A stretch of DNA of 64,000 bases from Rhodothermia bacterium (GCA_017303715.1 JAFLBZ010000006.1:1-64000); one strand, 5' to 3'. Positions 16,436-26,513 are shown, counted from the first letter of the stretch. Made by a program: numbers and translations. The notes: generated by a model from the sequence alone, not told the origin.

Positions 16436-18964
16436 ATGGGAAATTCTAAAATGCGGAAATTTACCCAATTTGACCATTTGAACAACTTAGGACATCCTTT
16501 CTTGGCCGTTTTTCGGAAAAGGCTTAGAGATATTTGCGGCTTATATATCGCTCCTATCCTCCAGAACCCCATTGTACGTTCTGGAGCGAGGTGGACGCCA
16601 GTGGCAGTTTTTTTAGGGTTGTGGGTCTATATTTTATGGCCTCTTCCTGATGCCTATGCACCAACAGCACAAAGCCGAAGTGTGCGAATTGTGGATCGAA
16701 ATGGTCAGTTATTATATGAATATCGCCCAGAAGGAAGTGGTTTACCGGTTCAACTTGGAGCGATTCCTCCACGTGTGGTTGCTGCACTATTGGCCACCGA
16801 GGACAAGCGGTTTTACCACCATACCGGAGTGGATATGGCGGCTATGGGACAAGCCCTTTTACAAAACTTAAGGGCTGGCGGGATAAATCGGGGCGGATCC
16901 ACGATTACCATGCAGGTGAGCCGGATGCTCCGAGACGCTCCGCGACGAGGCTTGGCAAGGTGGTGGTCTAAAGGGATGGAGGTTTTGCTGGCGTGGCGGT
17001 TAGAGACACACCTCTCTAAAGACGAAATCCTAACGATGTGGCTCAATAAAGCGCCCTTCGGAAATCGGGTATTTGGCATAGAATCGGCGGCAAAGTTCTA
17101 TTTTGGCAAACGGGCAAAGGATTTGAACTTGGCGGAAGGATCTTTTTTAGTAGGCCTGCCCCAAAGCCCAACCGCTTATAACCCCTTCAGCCGTCCGGAA
17201 ATTGCAAAAAGACGCCAAAAACAAGTCCTTGCGGCGTATGAAAAAGTTGGAGGACTCACCTCCGAAGAACGGCAAACACTTTCCCAGCGCCCACTCTTTG
17301 TTGCAAAACCAGAACAAGTTTTCAGGGCGCCTCACTTGGTCAATCGGCTGATACAAGAATTACCCTTGGCCACAGGTAAATGGAAAACACTGCAAACAAC
17401 CATTGACCTACGCTTACAACGCACGTTAGAAAACATTATACAAGGCCATATGCGGCGGGTAGGCCAGTCTAATGTGACCAATGCCGCAGCCTTGGTTTTA
17501 GACAATCAAACGGGCGAGGTATTGGCATATGTAGGCAGTGTTGACTTCTGGGAGGATCGGCTGGGGGGGCAAAACGATGGCAATCAGGCGCTACGGCAGC
17601 CCGGAAGTGCCCTAAAGCCCTTTACCTATGCCCGTGCATTGGCCACCCGAAAATACACACCTTCCACCATTTTGCCAGACTTGCCCACACAGATTCTTGA
17701 GGTGGGCGGGGCATTTTCTCCGGAGAACTACGACAAACAGTATCACGGGCCAGTTCCGCTACGCCAAGCCTTGGCCAGTAGTTATAACATCCCTGCCGTC
17801 CGAATGGCACGGGAAATAGAACCAACTGTTTTGCTGAATGGTTTTCGGAAAGCAGGACTTTTTTCCCTAAGAAAACCTGCCGAGTTCTATGGGGTTGGGC
17901 TTACACTGGGCAATGGGGAAGTCACGTTGCTGGAACTTGCGCGGGCGTATGCGGGAATTGCAAACGGTGGTACACTTCCCGCAGTGCATTTTGTGATGGA
18001 TGAACAGGCTCGGCAACTGTACGCCAATGCACCCTTCGCACAAAAAACACAAAATGGCATTTCTCCCCAAGTTGCTTATCTGATAACCCATATCTTATCG
18101 GATCCAGAAGCACGCGCACCAGCATTTGGGCGAGGAAATGTGTTAGAGCTGCCTTTCCCGATGGCTGCCAAAACCGGAACGTCTAAAGATTACCGAGATA
18201 ACTGGGTGGTGGGATTTACCCCGTCTCATACCGTAGCTGTTTGGGCAGGAAATTTCGACGGAAGCCCGATGCAGTATGTCTCGGGCATTTCGGGTGCAGG
18301 CCCGATTCTCCACGACGTAATGTTGGAATTAGGCTCCGGTGGAGATTTTACGGCTCCACAGGGCACAGAAGAAGCGGTTATTTGCCCTGCAAGCGGAAAA
18401 AGACCGGGAAAATTTTGCCCGACTGTCAAGAAAGAAGTTTTTTTTCTGGGAACCATACCACGCGACACATGCAATGTTCACCAAGTCATCAAAATCAACA
18501 TCGAAACCGGCGAGTTGGCGGAGGACAAAACCCCAACAACCCTTGTTCGTGAAGAGTTGTTTACGGTTTATGCACCAGAATTTCATGCTTGGATGCTCGA
18601 AAATGGCCTGCGCCTTCCGCCACGAAACTCCGAAATGAACCTCCCACTTACGTCTGCAAAATGGACATTTTCGGACTTGCTACAAGTGCAATATCCGGCC
18701 TCTGGAACAATTTTTCTTATAGACCCAATACTCCGGCGCGATTATCAGCGCATCCGGCTCCGAGGAGTCGTCAGTGAGGCATTTTTCAACCTCCGCTGGG
18801 TCATTGATGACGTTGTACTACAAGGAGATTATCGCCACACCGATTGGCCGCTTACGCAGGGCGTGCATTATATCGCCCTGCAAGGGCAAACCAAAGACGG
18901 CAAACTGATCCGCAGCACCCCTTCAAAAATCATCGTCCACCCACCCGGAAAGGATGCAAATTAG
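16436..18964 (+). CDS. pbpC: Penicillin-binding protein 1C (bifunctional glycosyltransferase/transpeptidase)
   Basis: The protein has 842 residues. A membrane anchor lies at about 55-70. The GT51 domain follows, with the catalytic E122 in ATEDKRF and GGSTITMQ at 153-160. The transpeptidase has S391xxK394 (SALK), SYN at 449-451 and KTG at 579-581. The C-terminal 100 residues form the extra beta domain of the PBP1C class. It polymerises and crosslinks peptidoglycan. PBP1C often pairs with a bacterial alpha-2-macroglobulin; here that gene is 30 kb away. ATG 16436 fits the promoter; 16451 is an alternative. Confidence 0.93.
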   Translation: MGNSKMRKFTQFDHLNNLGHPFLAVFRKRLRDICGLYIAPILQNPIVRSGARWTPVAVFLGLWVYILWPLPDAYAPTAQSRSVRIVDRNGQLLYEYRPEGSGLPVQLGAIPPRVVAALLATEDKRFYHHTGVDMAAMGQALLQNLRAGGINRGGSTITMQVSRMLRDAPRRGLARWWSKGMEVLLAWRLETHLSKDEILTMWLNKAPFGNRVFGIESAAKFYFGKRAKDLNLAEGSFLVGLPQSPTAYNPFSRPEIAKRRQKQVLAAYEKVGGLTSEERQTLSQRPLFVAKPEQVFRAPHLVNRLIQELPLATGKWKTLQTTIDLRLQRTLENIIQGHMRRVGQSNVTNAAALVLDNQTGEVLAYVGSVDFWEDRLGGQNDGNQALRQPGSALKPFTYARALATRKYTPSTILPDLPTQILEVGGAFSPENYDKQYHGPVPLRQALASSYNIPAVRMAREIEPTVLLNGFRKAGLFSLRKPAEFYGVGLTLGNGEVTLLELARAYAGIANGGTLPAVHFVMDEQARQLYANAPFAQKTQNGISPQVAYLITHILSDPEARAPAFGRGNVLELPFPMAAKTGTSKDYRDNWVVGFTPSHTVAVWAGNFDGSPMQYVSGISGAGPILHDVMLELGSGGDFTAPQGTEEAVICPASGKRPGKFCPTVKKEVFFLGTIPRDTCNVHQVIKINIETGELAEDKTPTTLVREELFTVYAPEFHAWMLENGLRLPPRNSEMNLPLTSAKWTFSDLLQVQYPASGTIFLIDPILRRDYQRIRLRGVVSEAFFNLRWVIDDVVLQGDYRHTDWPLTQGVHYIALQGQTKDGKLIRSTPSKIIVHPPGKDAN

Positions 18965-18972
18965 CCTTTTCC

Positions 18973-21300
18973 TTAAAAAACATGCCCTATACTCAAGACA
19001 GGCCTAACCGATGTAAAGTCCGTCACAAGCCCCATCCGTATCGGGCCAATTCGGTCTAAAGAATATCCCGCAACAACACCTATTCCCCATTTGATAGGAA
19101 CTTCTGTATCAAAAAAAGATGCGTTAGACAAATGACCAGCACTCGCCAAAATACCCAAAGTTGCTTGGCGATACACGCGATAATTAAGGCCAATTGTCCC
19201 GCTTTTGAGGTAATTCCCCCAATATGCTTGGTCTGGATGTCCGGGTAAAATGGCATGGTGATTTCCGAATAAATAATTGCGGGTAAAACCGCCTAAATAG
19301 AACCGACGGTACAAAGGTGCGGAATCTCCTAAGGTAAATCCTGTTTGAAAATCGGTGGTTAGTTGAACACTCGGAAAAGGCAAATACGTCCCTGATTGGC
19401 TAAACCATCCTTGAAAATAAGATTTTTCTCCGTTTTGTTCAGGGGCAAGTCCCCACATTAAGCTCCAATTTATGGTATAAAAGCCATGTTCTCGCGCTTC
19501 ATTTGGCCTAAGGGCGGACTTAAACGACGTACCGATACGGAGACCTCCCCAATGTTTTTCCTGACCAAAACGCCCCCCCAATGCGCTCACCCGTTCAAAA
19601 TAGGTGGCCAAGTCGGCATGAAATTGCAAGCGAAGCCGGCTACTTAGGGCTACAGAAAGTCCTCCCTCTTGAAATGCTTCTACAACATCATGAAATTCGG
19701 CGGTTTTTTCTATTTGAGAAGGGAACTTTAAGTAATTCCGAGAGAGTTGGCTCATGTAAGAAAGTTGTGTGACGGGATTACCCGCCACCATCACAGAAGG
19801 CACAACCTGTATATACCAGTTTTTATTTAAAACCCCACGTATTTCCATGCGAACTGGCGCACTTTGCAACATGCCATCTAACCGCAATCCGGCCATGAGC
19901 GCAGGACCACTGGGCTGATCAAAACGCGCTCCAAGTCCTAAAATACTGTTGTTTTGTCGGATGGCCTCTAGGGTGAGAGTAGAGATGCTGTCTTTCTTCG
20001 AAAAACGATATGACACTTGCCCGAAGTGTCCGGAAGACATGATCCGATCCACACCATCCGATAGAACTTGAAGGTCAAAATTCTCCCGATTTTTTATCTG
20101 GAAGTGGAAAAGCACCAAGTCTTCCAAAATTCTCGTACTTGCTACACGGGGCAACCGCTGAAGGATGCGTTCGCGGATAAAAGTAGGCTCGTCCAATTGA
20201 TTCACCACAGAAACGTTAATCTTCTGCACATTCAGGTTGTGGTCGTTGATGGGTAGGGAAAACGATCTGGGCTGTGGCGTCAGACCAAGCGAATCTCTCA
20301 GCGCCTCCAATGACGAACGTAAGGCGTCGGTAGCCATTCTTCCTCGCTCAATGAAAAGATTGGGATCCTCAAAAGAAAATGCCCCATAGCCTGTTACGTC
20401 TGGACGGATCAGAATCGTCGCCTGTCGGCGATCTTCTTCTATGGATTTTTCCATCCAAAAACCAATGGCTTGGTTCATCAGGTCAGAGAAGTTCTTGACG
20501 TAAGACATGGGCTGCGGTTGCCAACCCACATCTACTGCAATAACCACATCAGCCCCCATCTGAAAGGCTTCTTTCACAGGAAGATTCCGCGCTACGCCGC
20601 CATCAAAATAGTATCGTCCATCTATCTCCACCGGCGAAAACACCCCCGGAATGGCCATACTTGCTCGAATACTTTGGTGTAAACTGCCAGAGGTAAAAAG
20701 CCTTGCTTGACCCGTTTCCACATCCGCACCCGTACAAGCAAAAGGTGTGGGCAAGTTCATAAAATCCTGCAAAGAATCCGCCCGAATCAATAACCTACTT
20801 AGGAGCATATCTAATCGCTGGCTCGAAAGCAAGCCGCTCGGATTTTTGCTTTTTTGCCCAATGGGAAACGAGATGGCAAATGCGTCGTGTTCCGGTAGCG
20901 AAACTTCGGCAACATCTCGCGCCGAGAACCCTGTTAAACCCGTTAATAGCTCGCCCCATTTTTGCGTTACGGCAATTTGAGCAAGGCTATCTGGTGAGTA
21001 TCCCAAGGCGTACAAACCGCCAACAACTGCGCCCATACTTGTACCAACCACCAAATCTATCGGGATATTAAGGTCTTCAAGCGCTTGGAGCGCACCCACA
21101 TGCGTGATGCCTTTTGCTCCACCACCACTCAAAACAAGCGCTACCATAGGGCGTTGTAGCCGGAGGGTATCTCCTCGACTCACCATCGTTTGTACAAGTG
21201 AGGGTACTTCTGGCTGCTGCGCATAGGCCGTGGTTGCGAAAAGAAAGACGAACAAAAGCCTACATAAATTGAATAGTCCTATTCGTAAAATCCCACACAT
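18973..21300 (-). CDS. Patatin-like phospholipase with C-terminal beta-barrel
   Basis: The frame can open at 21345, but the ATG at 21300 gives a good signal peptide (MCGILRIGLFN...TAYAQ), so I prefer it (775 residues). The patatin domain has SGGGAKG (oxyanion hole), the nucleophile in GTSMG and DGG (catalytic aspartate). A POTRA-like segment follows, and the last 300 residues look like a BamA/Omp85-type barrel ending in F. This is the layout of PlpD-like proteins, which place a lipase at or through the outer membrane. It is divergent from the beta-lactamase-like gene. Confidence 0.87.
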   Translation of the reverse strand: MCGILRIGLFNLCRLLFVFLFATTAYAQQPEVPSLVQTMVSRGDTLRLQRPMVALVLSGGGAKGITHVGALQALEDLNIPIDLVVGTSMGAVVGGLYALGYSPDSLAQIAVTQKWGELLTGLTGFSARDVAEVSLPEHDAFAISFPIGQKSKNPSGLLSSQRLDMLLSRLLIRADSLQDFMNLPTPFACTGADVETGQARLFTSGSLHQSIRASMAIPGVFSPVEIDGRYYFDGGVARNLPVKEAFQMGADVVIAVDVGWQPQPMSYVKNFSDLMNQAIGFWMEKSIEEDRRQATILIRPDVTGYGAFSFEDPNLFIERGRMATDALRSSLEALRDSLGLTPQPRSFSLPINDHNLNVQKINVSVVNQLDEPTFIRERILQRLPRVASTRILEDLVLFHFQIKNRENFDLQVLSDGVDRIMSSGHFGQVSYRFSKKDSISTLTLEAIRQNNSILGLGARFDQPSGPALMAGLRLDGMLQSAPVRMEIRGVLNKNWYIQVVPSVMVAGNPVTQLSYMSQLSRNYLKFPSQIEKTAEFHDVVEAFQEGGLSVALSSRLRLQFHADLATYFERVSALGGRFGQEKHWGGLRIGTSFKSALRPNEAREHGFYTINWSLMWGLAPEQNGEKSYFQGWFSQSGTYLPFPSVQLTTDFQTGFTLGDSAPLYRRFYLGGFTRNYLFGNHHAILPGHPDQAYWGNYLKSGTIGLNYRVYRQATLGILASAGHLSNASFFDTEVPIKWGIGVVAGYSLDRIGPIRMGLVTDFTSVRPVLSIGHVF

Positions 21301-21415
21301 GCCGTATATTTTATGTCTAATGTCCAAAGCGTTCATACACAACATCCTAAGGTTAACCTACGTGCGCTCTTCTTCTTGTATAGAAATAGATTTATCACAA
21401 TATAAATACAATTCC

Positions 21416-22330
21416 GTGACCATTTTCACCCAACGTCCTTCCTACTTTCTATGGTACATTCTTGCCCTTTTCATGTTAGGAGGATGTAGTGCCCCGAAGA
21501 AAAACATACAACGCATGGAAACGCTACGCTCCGAGATTGTCCAACTGATTAACGAATATCCAAAAGCTACCGTTGGCGTCTCGGTTATAGACTTAGCAAC
21601 CAACCAGACCATAGACTTCAATGGCGATGTTCGGGTTCATGCCGCTAGTACCATGAAGGTTCCTGTGATGATCGAAGCTTTTAACCAGATGGCAAAAGGG
21701 AATTTACGTCTGAATGACTCTTTGATGGTCAAAAACGATTTTCGGTCTATTGTGGATGGTTCTTCCTTCGCCATAAGTGACGACTCGGACGATCAAACGT
21801 ACCGAGAGTTGGGCAAAAAAAAGCCCGTATATGACCTAATTTACCAGATGATCACCGTTTCTTCCAATATCGCCACCAATATCCTGATAGATCATTTAGG
21901 TGCAAAGAATGTGCAACAAACCATAGAACGCCTCGGAACCAAACAAATGCAAGTTCGGCGCGGCGTAGAAGACAACAAGGCTTTTGAGCTTGGGCTAAAC
22001 AACGAAGCGACTGCAAATGATTTGGCACGCCTTATGGCAAAAATCGCACGCAGAGAAGCAGTGGGCAAACATGAAGATCGGGTGATGAACGAGATTTTAT
22101 TGGCCCAAAAGTTCAACGAAATGATTCCCGCAGGCATCCCAGAAGATGCAAAAGTTGCGCATAAAACAGGCGAGATAACAGCACATCGCCACGATGCGGC
22201 CATTGTTTATCCCAAAAAAGGAAAACCATATGTTTTGGTGGTTTTAATAAAAGGGATTGAAGAATCTGATAAAGCGTATGGCCTTGGGATCAAAATCAGC
22301 AAAAAAGTGTATCTTGCACTTAGGGGTTAA
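21416..22330 (+). CDS. Class A beta-lactamase-like serine hydrolase lipoprotein
   Basis: Starting at GTG 21416 gives 304 residues with a clean lipoprotein signal (FLWYILALFMLGGC, C24). The frame is open further upstream to 21230, but that would overlap the divergent patatin gene and bury the signal. The class A motifs are S78xxK81 (STMK), S149-S-N151, ExxLN at 191-195 and KTG at 250-252. It may hydrolyse beta-lactams or be a related DD-peptidase; all four active-site motifs are present. Lipidation would hold it at a membrane. Confidence 0.82.
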   Translation: MTIFTQRPSYFLWYILALFMLGGCSAPKKNIQRMETLRSEIVQLINEYPKATVGVSVIDLATNQTIDFNGDVRVHAASTMKVPVMIEAFNQMAKGNLRLNDSLMVKNDFRSIVDGSSFAISDDSDDQTYRELGKKKPVYDLIYQMITVSSNIATNILIDHLGAKNVQQTIERLGTKQMQVRRGVEDNKAFELGLNNEATANDLARLMAKIARREAVGKHEDRVMNEILLAQKFNEMIPAGIPEDAKVAHKTGEITAHRHDAAIVYPKKGKPYVLVVLIKGIEESDKAYGLGIKISKKVYLALRG

Positions 22331-22366
22331 TTTTTGGATAGCATGGCACGTTTAATCAATAGCTTA

Positions 22367-22591
22367 TCACTTTGCCCCTAAGATAATTTCGAGTGTTGCC
22401 GCTCTTTTTTGGAGCGTTTGCATTTCTGCCAAAGACTCGTCCGACGATCTTGTTAATGCCGCAGAATCCTCCAGCATCTTTTGCGTATCTGAAAAACGTC
22501 TTGCCTGTGCTTTAACACCCCGGCTAAGCCCGATTCCTGCACCGATTGTTGCGACCAATAATCCACCCAGAAAAATAGAAAATGACACCAT
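22367..22591 (-). CDS. Small single-pass membrane protein
   Basis: The 74-residue protein has an N-terminal membrane segment (FLGGLLVATIGAGIGL) followed by a helical, charged tail with heptad-like spacing that may form a coiled coil. The family is unknown. It is divergent from the small gene at 22640, with only 48 bp between starts. Confidence 0.55.
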   Translation of the reverse strand: MVSFSIFLGGLLVATIGAGIGLSRGVKAQARRFSDTQKMLEDSAALTRSSDESLAEMQTLQKRAATLEIILGAK

Positions 22592-22639
22592 ACATTTATC
22601 AAATTTAGTTCACCTTTTCTCGTGAAAGACATAAAGACC

Positions 22640-22828
22640 ATGAAAACAATTTCTCGCACATCCTCACACAGAAGGCGCAAAAGCCGCAATCACTACAAAG
22701 AAAAGCCATTAGAAGTCCGCTCAGCCACGTTGCCCTTCAACCCACGACGGGCAAAATGGGGTATTGGTCTTGGGATGGCCTTTTTGGCAATTATTGCCCT
22801 TGTAGCGCTTCTCCAATCGGTTGCCTAA
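22640..22828 (+). CDS. Small basic protein with C-terminal membrane anchor
   Basis: From ATG 22640 the protein has 62 residues: a very basic start (SSHRRRKSRNHYKEK), then RRAKWGIGLGMAFLAIIALVAL, a single C-terminal membrane segment. It looks tail-anchored. No family was recognised. A strong terminator follows 19 bases after the stop, which supports it being an expressed gene. Confidence 0.6.
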   Translation: MKTISRTSSHRRRKSRNHYKEKPLEVRSATLPFNPRRAKWGIGLGMAFLAIIALVALLQSVA

Positions 22829-22846
22829 GTTCTGCACCTTTTTTTG

Positions 22847-22880
22847 ATGCGCACCCCATTCTTGAGGTGCGCATTTTTTT
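22847..22880 (+). terminator. Intrinsic terminator after the small membrane protein
   Basis: ATGCGCACC at 22847-22855 pairs with GGTGCGCAT at 22866-22874, and six or more T follow. It lies just before the convergent dnaB stop. Confidence 0.85.
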
Positions 22881-22884
22881 ATTG

Positions 22885-24441
22885 TTAAAAAGGCGCATCA
22901 TATGATGATGGCGGCAAATAGGCGTCGTAACCATCCCCACTTCCTGACACTGGCGGGATGTATTCATCTGGATTGTAGTAATGCGCCAAATTCTCAAACC
23001 GCGCAAACCGATCCACAAAAGCCAATTTTGCCGTCCCAATAGGGCCATTCCGTTGCTTGCTAATCAATATTTCAGCAACACCTTCGGTTGACTGGCCGCT
23101 TTCATCCACGGGAATGCCATATTTTTCGGGCCGGTAGATGAACAGCACCATATCCGCATCTTGTTCGATAGAGCCAGATTCCCGCAAGTCCGAAAGTTGG
23201 GGTTTTTTATCTCCACCGCGTGTTTCAACAGCCCGCGAGAGCTGGGAAAGAGCAATAACCGGAATTTCCAATTCCTTGGCAAGAATCTTCATGGATCGCG
23301 AAATTTGTGCGATCTCTTGTTCTCGGCTATTGTTGCCTTTACCACCGTGCATCAACTGGAGATAATCTACCACCACCAATCCAATATTGTGTTCGGCTTT
23401 TAACCGGCGGCATTTTGCACGCAACTCTAATATTCCCAATCCCGGCGTGTCATCAATAAAAATAGGTGCTTCCGAAAGTCTTCCGGCGGCACGGGGCAGC
23501 TCCATCCAAGCCTCTTCCGAGAGCTTCCCCATCCGGGCGGATTGAGCGTCTATACGGGCTTCCGCTGTAAGCAAACGTGTCGCCAACTGTGCGGCACTCA
23601 TTTCCAAGGAAAAAATAGCAACGGGAACCGGATTTCGGGGACTCAGAGCTGCATTTCTAACCAAACTTAAGGCAAATGCAGTTTTTCCCATAGAAGGACG
23701 AGCAGCCACGATGATCAGATCCGAGTTTTGCCAACCACTTGTCATGGCGTCCAAGGCGCTAAAGCCAGAAGGAACACCTGTAATTCCACCTTCTTGCCCG
23801 TGGATAGCTTCTAAATGCTCCATAACCTTCCGAACAACCGCGTTCATGGGTTGCGCTGCATTCCGCAATTGGTTTTGGGAAATCTGAAAAATGGCTTGTT
23901 CGGCACTGTCCATCAGTTCAAAGGCATCCGTTGCGGGGTCAAATGCCTTTTGAATAACGCCCGTCATGGTTTCGATCATCTGCCGCAGCAGGGACTTTTC
24001 CGCGACGATACGGGCATGATGTCCTACGTTTGCCGCCGAAGCAACACGGGTGGAAAGTTCGGAGATGTAGTAGCCACCTCCCACCACTTCGAGTTGTCCT
24101 ATCCGGCGGAGTTCTTCGGTAAGCGTGATGATATCCACCGGGACATTGCGCTCAAAAAGTCCGGAAATGGCCTTGAAAATGAAACGGTGTCGTGGGTCAT
24201 AAAAACTTTTTTCTTGTAATAGTTCTATCGCCTCCGGAATGGCTTCTGGCTCGATGAGCATCGCGCCTAAGACGGATTGTTCTACCTCAAGGGCTTGAGG
24301 CGGGATGCGGCCATCTTGTGGTGGAGTAGCAACGGGAGGGGGACGATGGCCACGGGACGTGCGTTCGGAGGTATTGCCCAAATCCTGTTGCAAAGTGGGC
24401 AGGCTCACCCACGGCTGCTCTGGCGAAAAAGTAGGTTCCAT
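22885..24441 (-). CDS. dnaB: Replicative DNA helicase DnaB
   Basis: The 518-residue protein has the N-terminal DnaB domain (PQALEVEQSVLGAML, near residue 50) and the RecA-like ATPase with P-loop RPSMGKTAFAL, Walker B LVVVDYLQLM and the SQLSRAVE and LRESGSIEQDAD motifs. It unwinds DNA at the replication fork. The first 45 residues are a poorly ordered extension. No intein is present. The glycosylase-like gene lies nine bases upstream on the same strand. Confidence 0.97.
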   Translation of the reverse strand: MEPTFSPEQPWVSLPTLQQDLGNTSERTSRGHRPPPVATPPQDGRIPPQALEVEQSVLGAMLIEPEAIPEAIELLQEKSFYDPRHRFIFKAISGLFERNVPVDIITLTEELRRIGQLEVVGGGYYISELSTRVASAANVGHHARIVAEKSLLRQMIETMTGVIQKAFDPATDAFELMDSAEQAIFQISQNQLRNAAQPMNAVVRKVMEHLEAIHGQEGGITGVPSGFSALDAMTSGWQNSDLIIVAARPSMGKTAFALSLVRNAALSPRNPVPVAIFSLEMSAAQLATRLLTAEARIDAQSARMGKLSEEAWMELPRAAGRLSEAPIFIDDTPGLGILELRAKCRRLKAEHNIGLVVVDYLQLMHGGKGNNSREQEIAQISRSMKILAKELEIPVIALSQLSRAVETRGGDKKPQLSDLRESGSIEQDADMVLFIYRPEKYGIPVDESGQSTEGVAEILISKQRNGPIGTAKLAFVDRFARFENLAHYYNPDEYIPPVSGSGDGYDAYLPPSSYDAPF

Positions 24442-24450
24442 GGCTTTCGT

Positions 24451-25197
24451 TTATAATTGTAGTCCGCCTTTGGAGGTCAGTTTTTTTTGGATCGTTTGCA
24501 GGTCTTCCCAAGTACTTCGCTTTTTTGCAGGTTGGACGAGCAAATGCGATGCCGAAAAAATAACACGTAACGGAATACCCATAAAATCAAACCATTTCCC
24601 CCGTAATTCGGCTTGCTCCGCCTGTTTTTGTCCCGTTAGCATTTGTGCAATCCGGTTGCCCATACAAATCAATACAAGAGGTTGATATAGTCCGATCTCT
24701 TTACACAACATAAGTTTATCCGCAGTTTGCCCTTCGCCACTTTTCCGCAACACCGTCCGATATACTTGTTCAGGTTCTAAGGCAATAGCGGCCAGCATTT
24801 TCCATAACAATGCATCCGATGCAGGTGTTCGCTCTTCATCATCGTCTTCTATTAACATTACCGGAACGCTATGCCCAACTTGTGCTGAAATCCGCTTTAT
24901 TTCATGCGATGATGCAAAGTGCTGCCAGTCGGCAATGGTGTTGATTTTACTTAGGCGATGCGTTGGCGGGATCAGGTTTTCAATTTTTTTCCAAGGCGTA
25001 TCGGGTACGTGTATTTCGGGGATTGCTTTGGAAGGTAGGTTGTTTGGTATCTGCTTTTCTTCATTAACAACTCCTTTTTCGGGAAAAGGCATTTCCGAAA
25101 AACCGTTTTCTGGGGCACGCAATACCCAAGGGCCATAAACCACTTCCTGATACTTCAGGTACTGTTTGATTTGGGAAAGCAGTTCGGTGGCGGACAT
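24451..25197 (-). CDS. Degenerate uracil-DNA-glycosylase-superfamily protein
   Basis: The protein has 248 residues. The C-terminal 150 residues follow the order of family 4-like uracil-DNA glycosylases: DALLWKMLAAI, CKEIGLYQPLVLICMGNRIAQML, ELRGKWFDFMGIPLRV, then SASHLLVQPAKK and WEDLQTI. The catalytic GxAPGxxED motif is replaced by PVMLIEDDDEE, the usual xxHP motif by SASHLL, and no Fe-S cysteines are seen. The first 100 residues are a low-complexity, proline-rich extension. It is probably not an active glycosylase. It is placed directly upstream of dnaB, probably in one transcript. Confidence 0.6.
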   Translation of the reverse strand: MSATELLSQIKQYLKYQEVVYGPWVLRAPENGFSEMPFPEKGVVNEEKQIPNNLPSKAIPEIHVPDTPWKKIENLIPPTHRLSKINTIADWQHFASSHEIKRISAQVGHSVPVMLIEDDDEERTPASDALLWKMLAAIALEPEQVYRTVLRKSGEGQTADKLMLCKEIGLYQPLVLICMGNRIAQMLTGQKQAEQAELRGKWFDFMGIPLRVIFSASHLLVQPAKKRSTWEDLQTIQKKLTSKGGLQL

Positions 25198-25307
25198 AAA
25201 AGCGATGGTTGTTTGTTTCTCAAACTACGACTTCTTTTAAGAAACCCCAACGGTTCTTTTTGCACAAGTTTTCGACAACGCCTCGTGGAAAACCCATCGC
25301 AAGTCTG

Positions 25308-26513
25308 CTATGGCTTAGGCAAAAAGGGCGCTAAATGGTGTAGAATGCCTGCTGCAATCTCTTTTTTTGAGGCCAAAGGTAATTCGTGCCGACTCCCATC
25401 TTTTCCAAGTATCACCACTTGATTGGTGGCGGTGCCAAATCCGGCACCCGGAACGGTAAGGTCGTTTAGCACGATGAAGTCGAGGTTTTTTCGCGCAATT
25501 TTGCCTTGCGCATGGGCCTCGGCATCATGGGTTTCTAAGGCAAACCCCACCAACATTTGATCGGGGCGCTTTTTAAGACCAGCATTATACAGAATATCCG
25601 GTGTTTTTTGTAAGGCGACGGTGAGTTCCTCCTCCTTTTTTTTAAGTTTTTGCGAAGCCACTACCGCTGGCGCATAATCGGCAACCGCAGCCGCAGCCAC
25701 CATAAAGGTCGCTTCTGGCAGTTTTTCTTGAACGGCTTGGTTCATTTCGGCTGCGGAAGTTATTTCGATAACCTCTATGCCATTAGGCTTGGGCAACGAA
25801 ACCGGCCCCGTTACCAAAGTAACTTTTGCGCCCATCTCACGCGCTGTTTCCGCGATTGCATACCCCATTGTTCCGGTAGAATGATTGGAAATATAGCGAA
25901 CGGGGTCTATTGCTTCTCTTGTTGGGCCAGCCGTTAGGAGGAGATGTTGTCCCAACAATGGCTGTTTGGGGGTCAGAACCGATGTTATGGCCGCGACCAC
26001 TTGCGCAGGTTCTGGCAAACGGCCTTTTCCGATTAGGCCACTTGCTAATTCTCCGTGTTCCGGCTCAAGGACGGCGTACCCATAACTACGCAGGATGGAT
26101 AAATTGTTCTGTGTTGCCGGATGCTCATACATGTCGTGATCCATCGCAGGACAAACCATCACAGGGCATCGTGCCGCCAGTGCCGTGGCGGTCAGCATGG
26201 AGTCGCAAAAGCCATGTGCCAATTTTGCAATGGTTTGTGCCGTAGCTGGTGCAATCACCAAAAGGTCTGCCGAGATACCAAGGGCAATGTGTTTGGTCCA
26301 AGAACCCGTTTCATGTTCGGAAAAAACGGTAGAGTACACCTCCGATTCGGAGAGTGTGCCCAAGGTCAGGGCCGGAATAAAGCGTTCTGCATCGGGCGTC
26401 ATCAAGACTTGTACTTTTGCATCGGCTTTTTTGAGCAGTCGTACCAATTCTGCCGCTTTATATGCCGCGATGCTACCCGTTATGCCCAATAAAATGAATT
26501 TATCTTGCAACAT
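25308..26513 (-). CDS. coaBC: Bifunctional phosphopantothenoylcysteine decarboxylase / phosphopantothenate-cysteine ligase
   Basis: Starting at ATG 26513 (MLQDKFILLGITGSIAAYKA) gives 401 residues; the open frame extends 20 codons further, into the terminator, and is disregarded. The CoaC half has GSIAAYKA, the active-site histidine in WTKHIALG, and CPAMDHDMY. The CoaB half has TAGPTREAIDPVRYISNHSTG. It makes 4'-phosphopantetheine for coenzyme A. The rpoZ gene lies upstream, an arrangement common in bacteria, with a terminator-like hairpin between them. Confidence 0.95.
   Translation of the reverse strand: MLQDKFILLGITGSIAAYKAAELVRLLKKADAKVQVLMTPDAERFIPALTLGTLSESEVYSTVFSEHETGSWTKHIALGISADLLVIAPATAQTIAKLAHGFCDSMLTATALAARCPVMVCPAMDHDMYEHPATQNNLSILRSYGYAVLEPEHGELASGLIGKGRLPEPAQVVAAITSVLTPKQPLLGQHLLLTAGPTREAIDPVRYISNHSTGTMGYAIAETAREMGAKVTLVTGPVSLPKPNGIEVIEITSAAEMNQAVQEKLPEATFMVAAAAVADYAPAVVASQKLKKKEEELTVALQKTPDILYNAGLKKRPDQMLVGFALETHDAEAHAQGKIARKNLDFIVLNDLTVPGAGFGTATNQVVILGKDGSRHELPLASKKEIAAGILHHLAPFLPKP

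Noticed and set aside
21230-21415. Upstream extension of the beta-lactamase-like gene
   Set aside because: It would overlap the divergent patatin gene and place 60 residues ahead of the lipoprotein signal.
22453-22689. 78-residue minus-strand ORF overlapping the two small membrane-protein genes
   Set aside because: It is an alternative frame of the 74-residue gene and would overlap the divergent gene as well.
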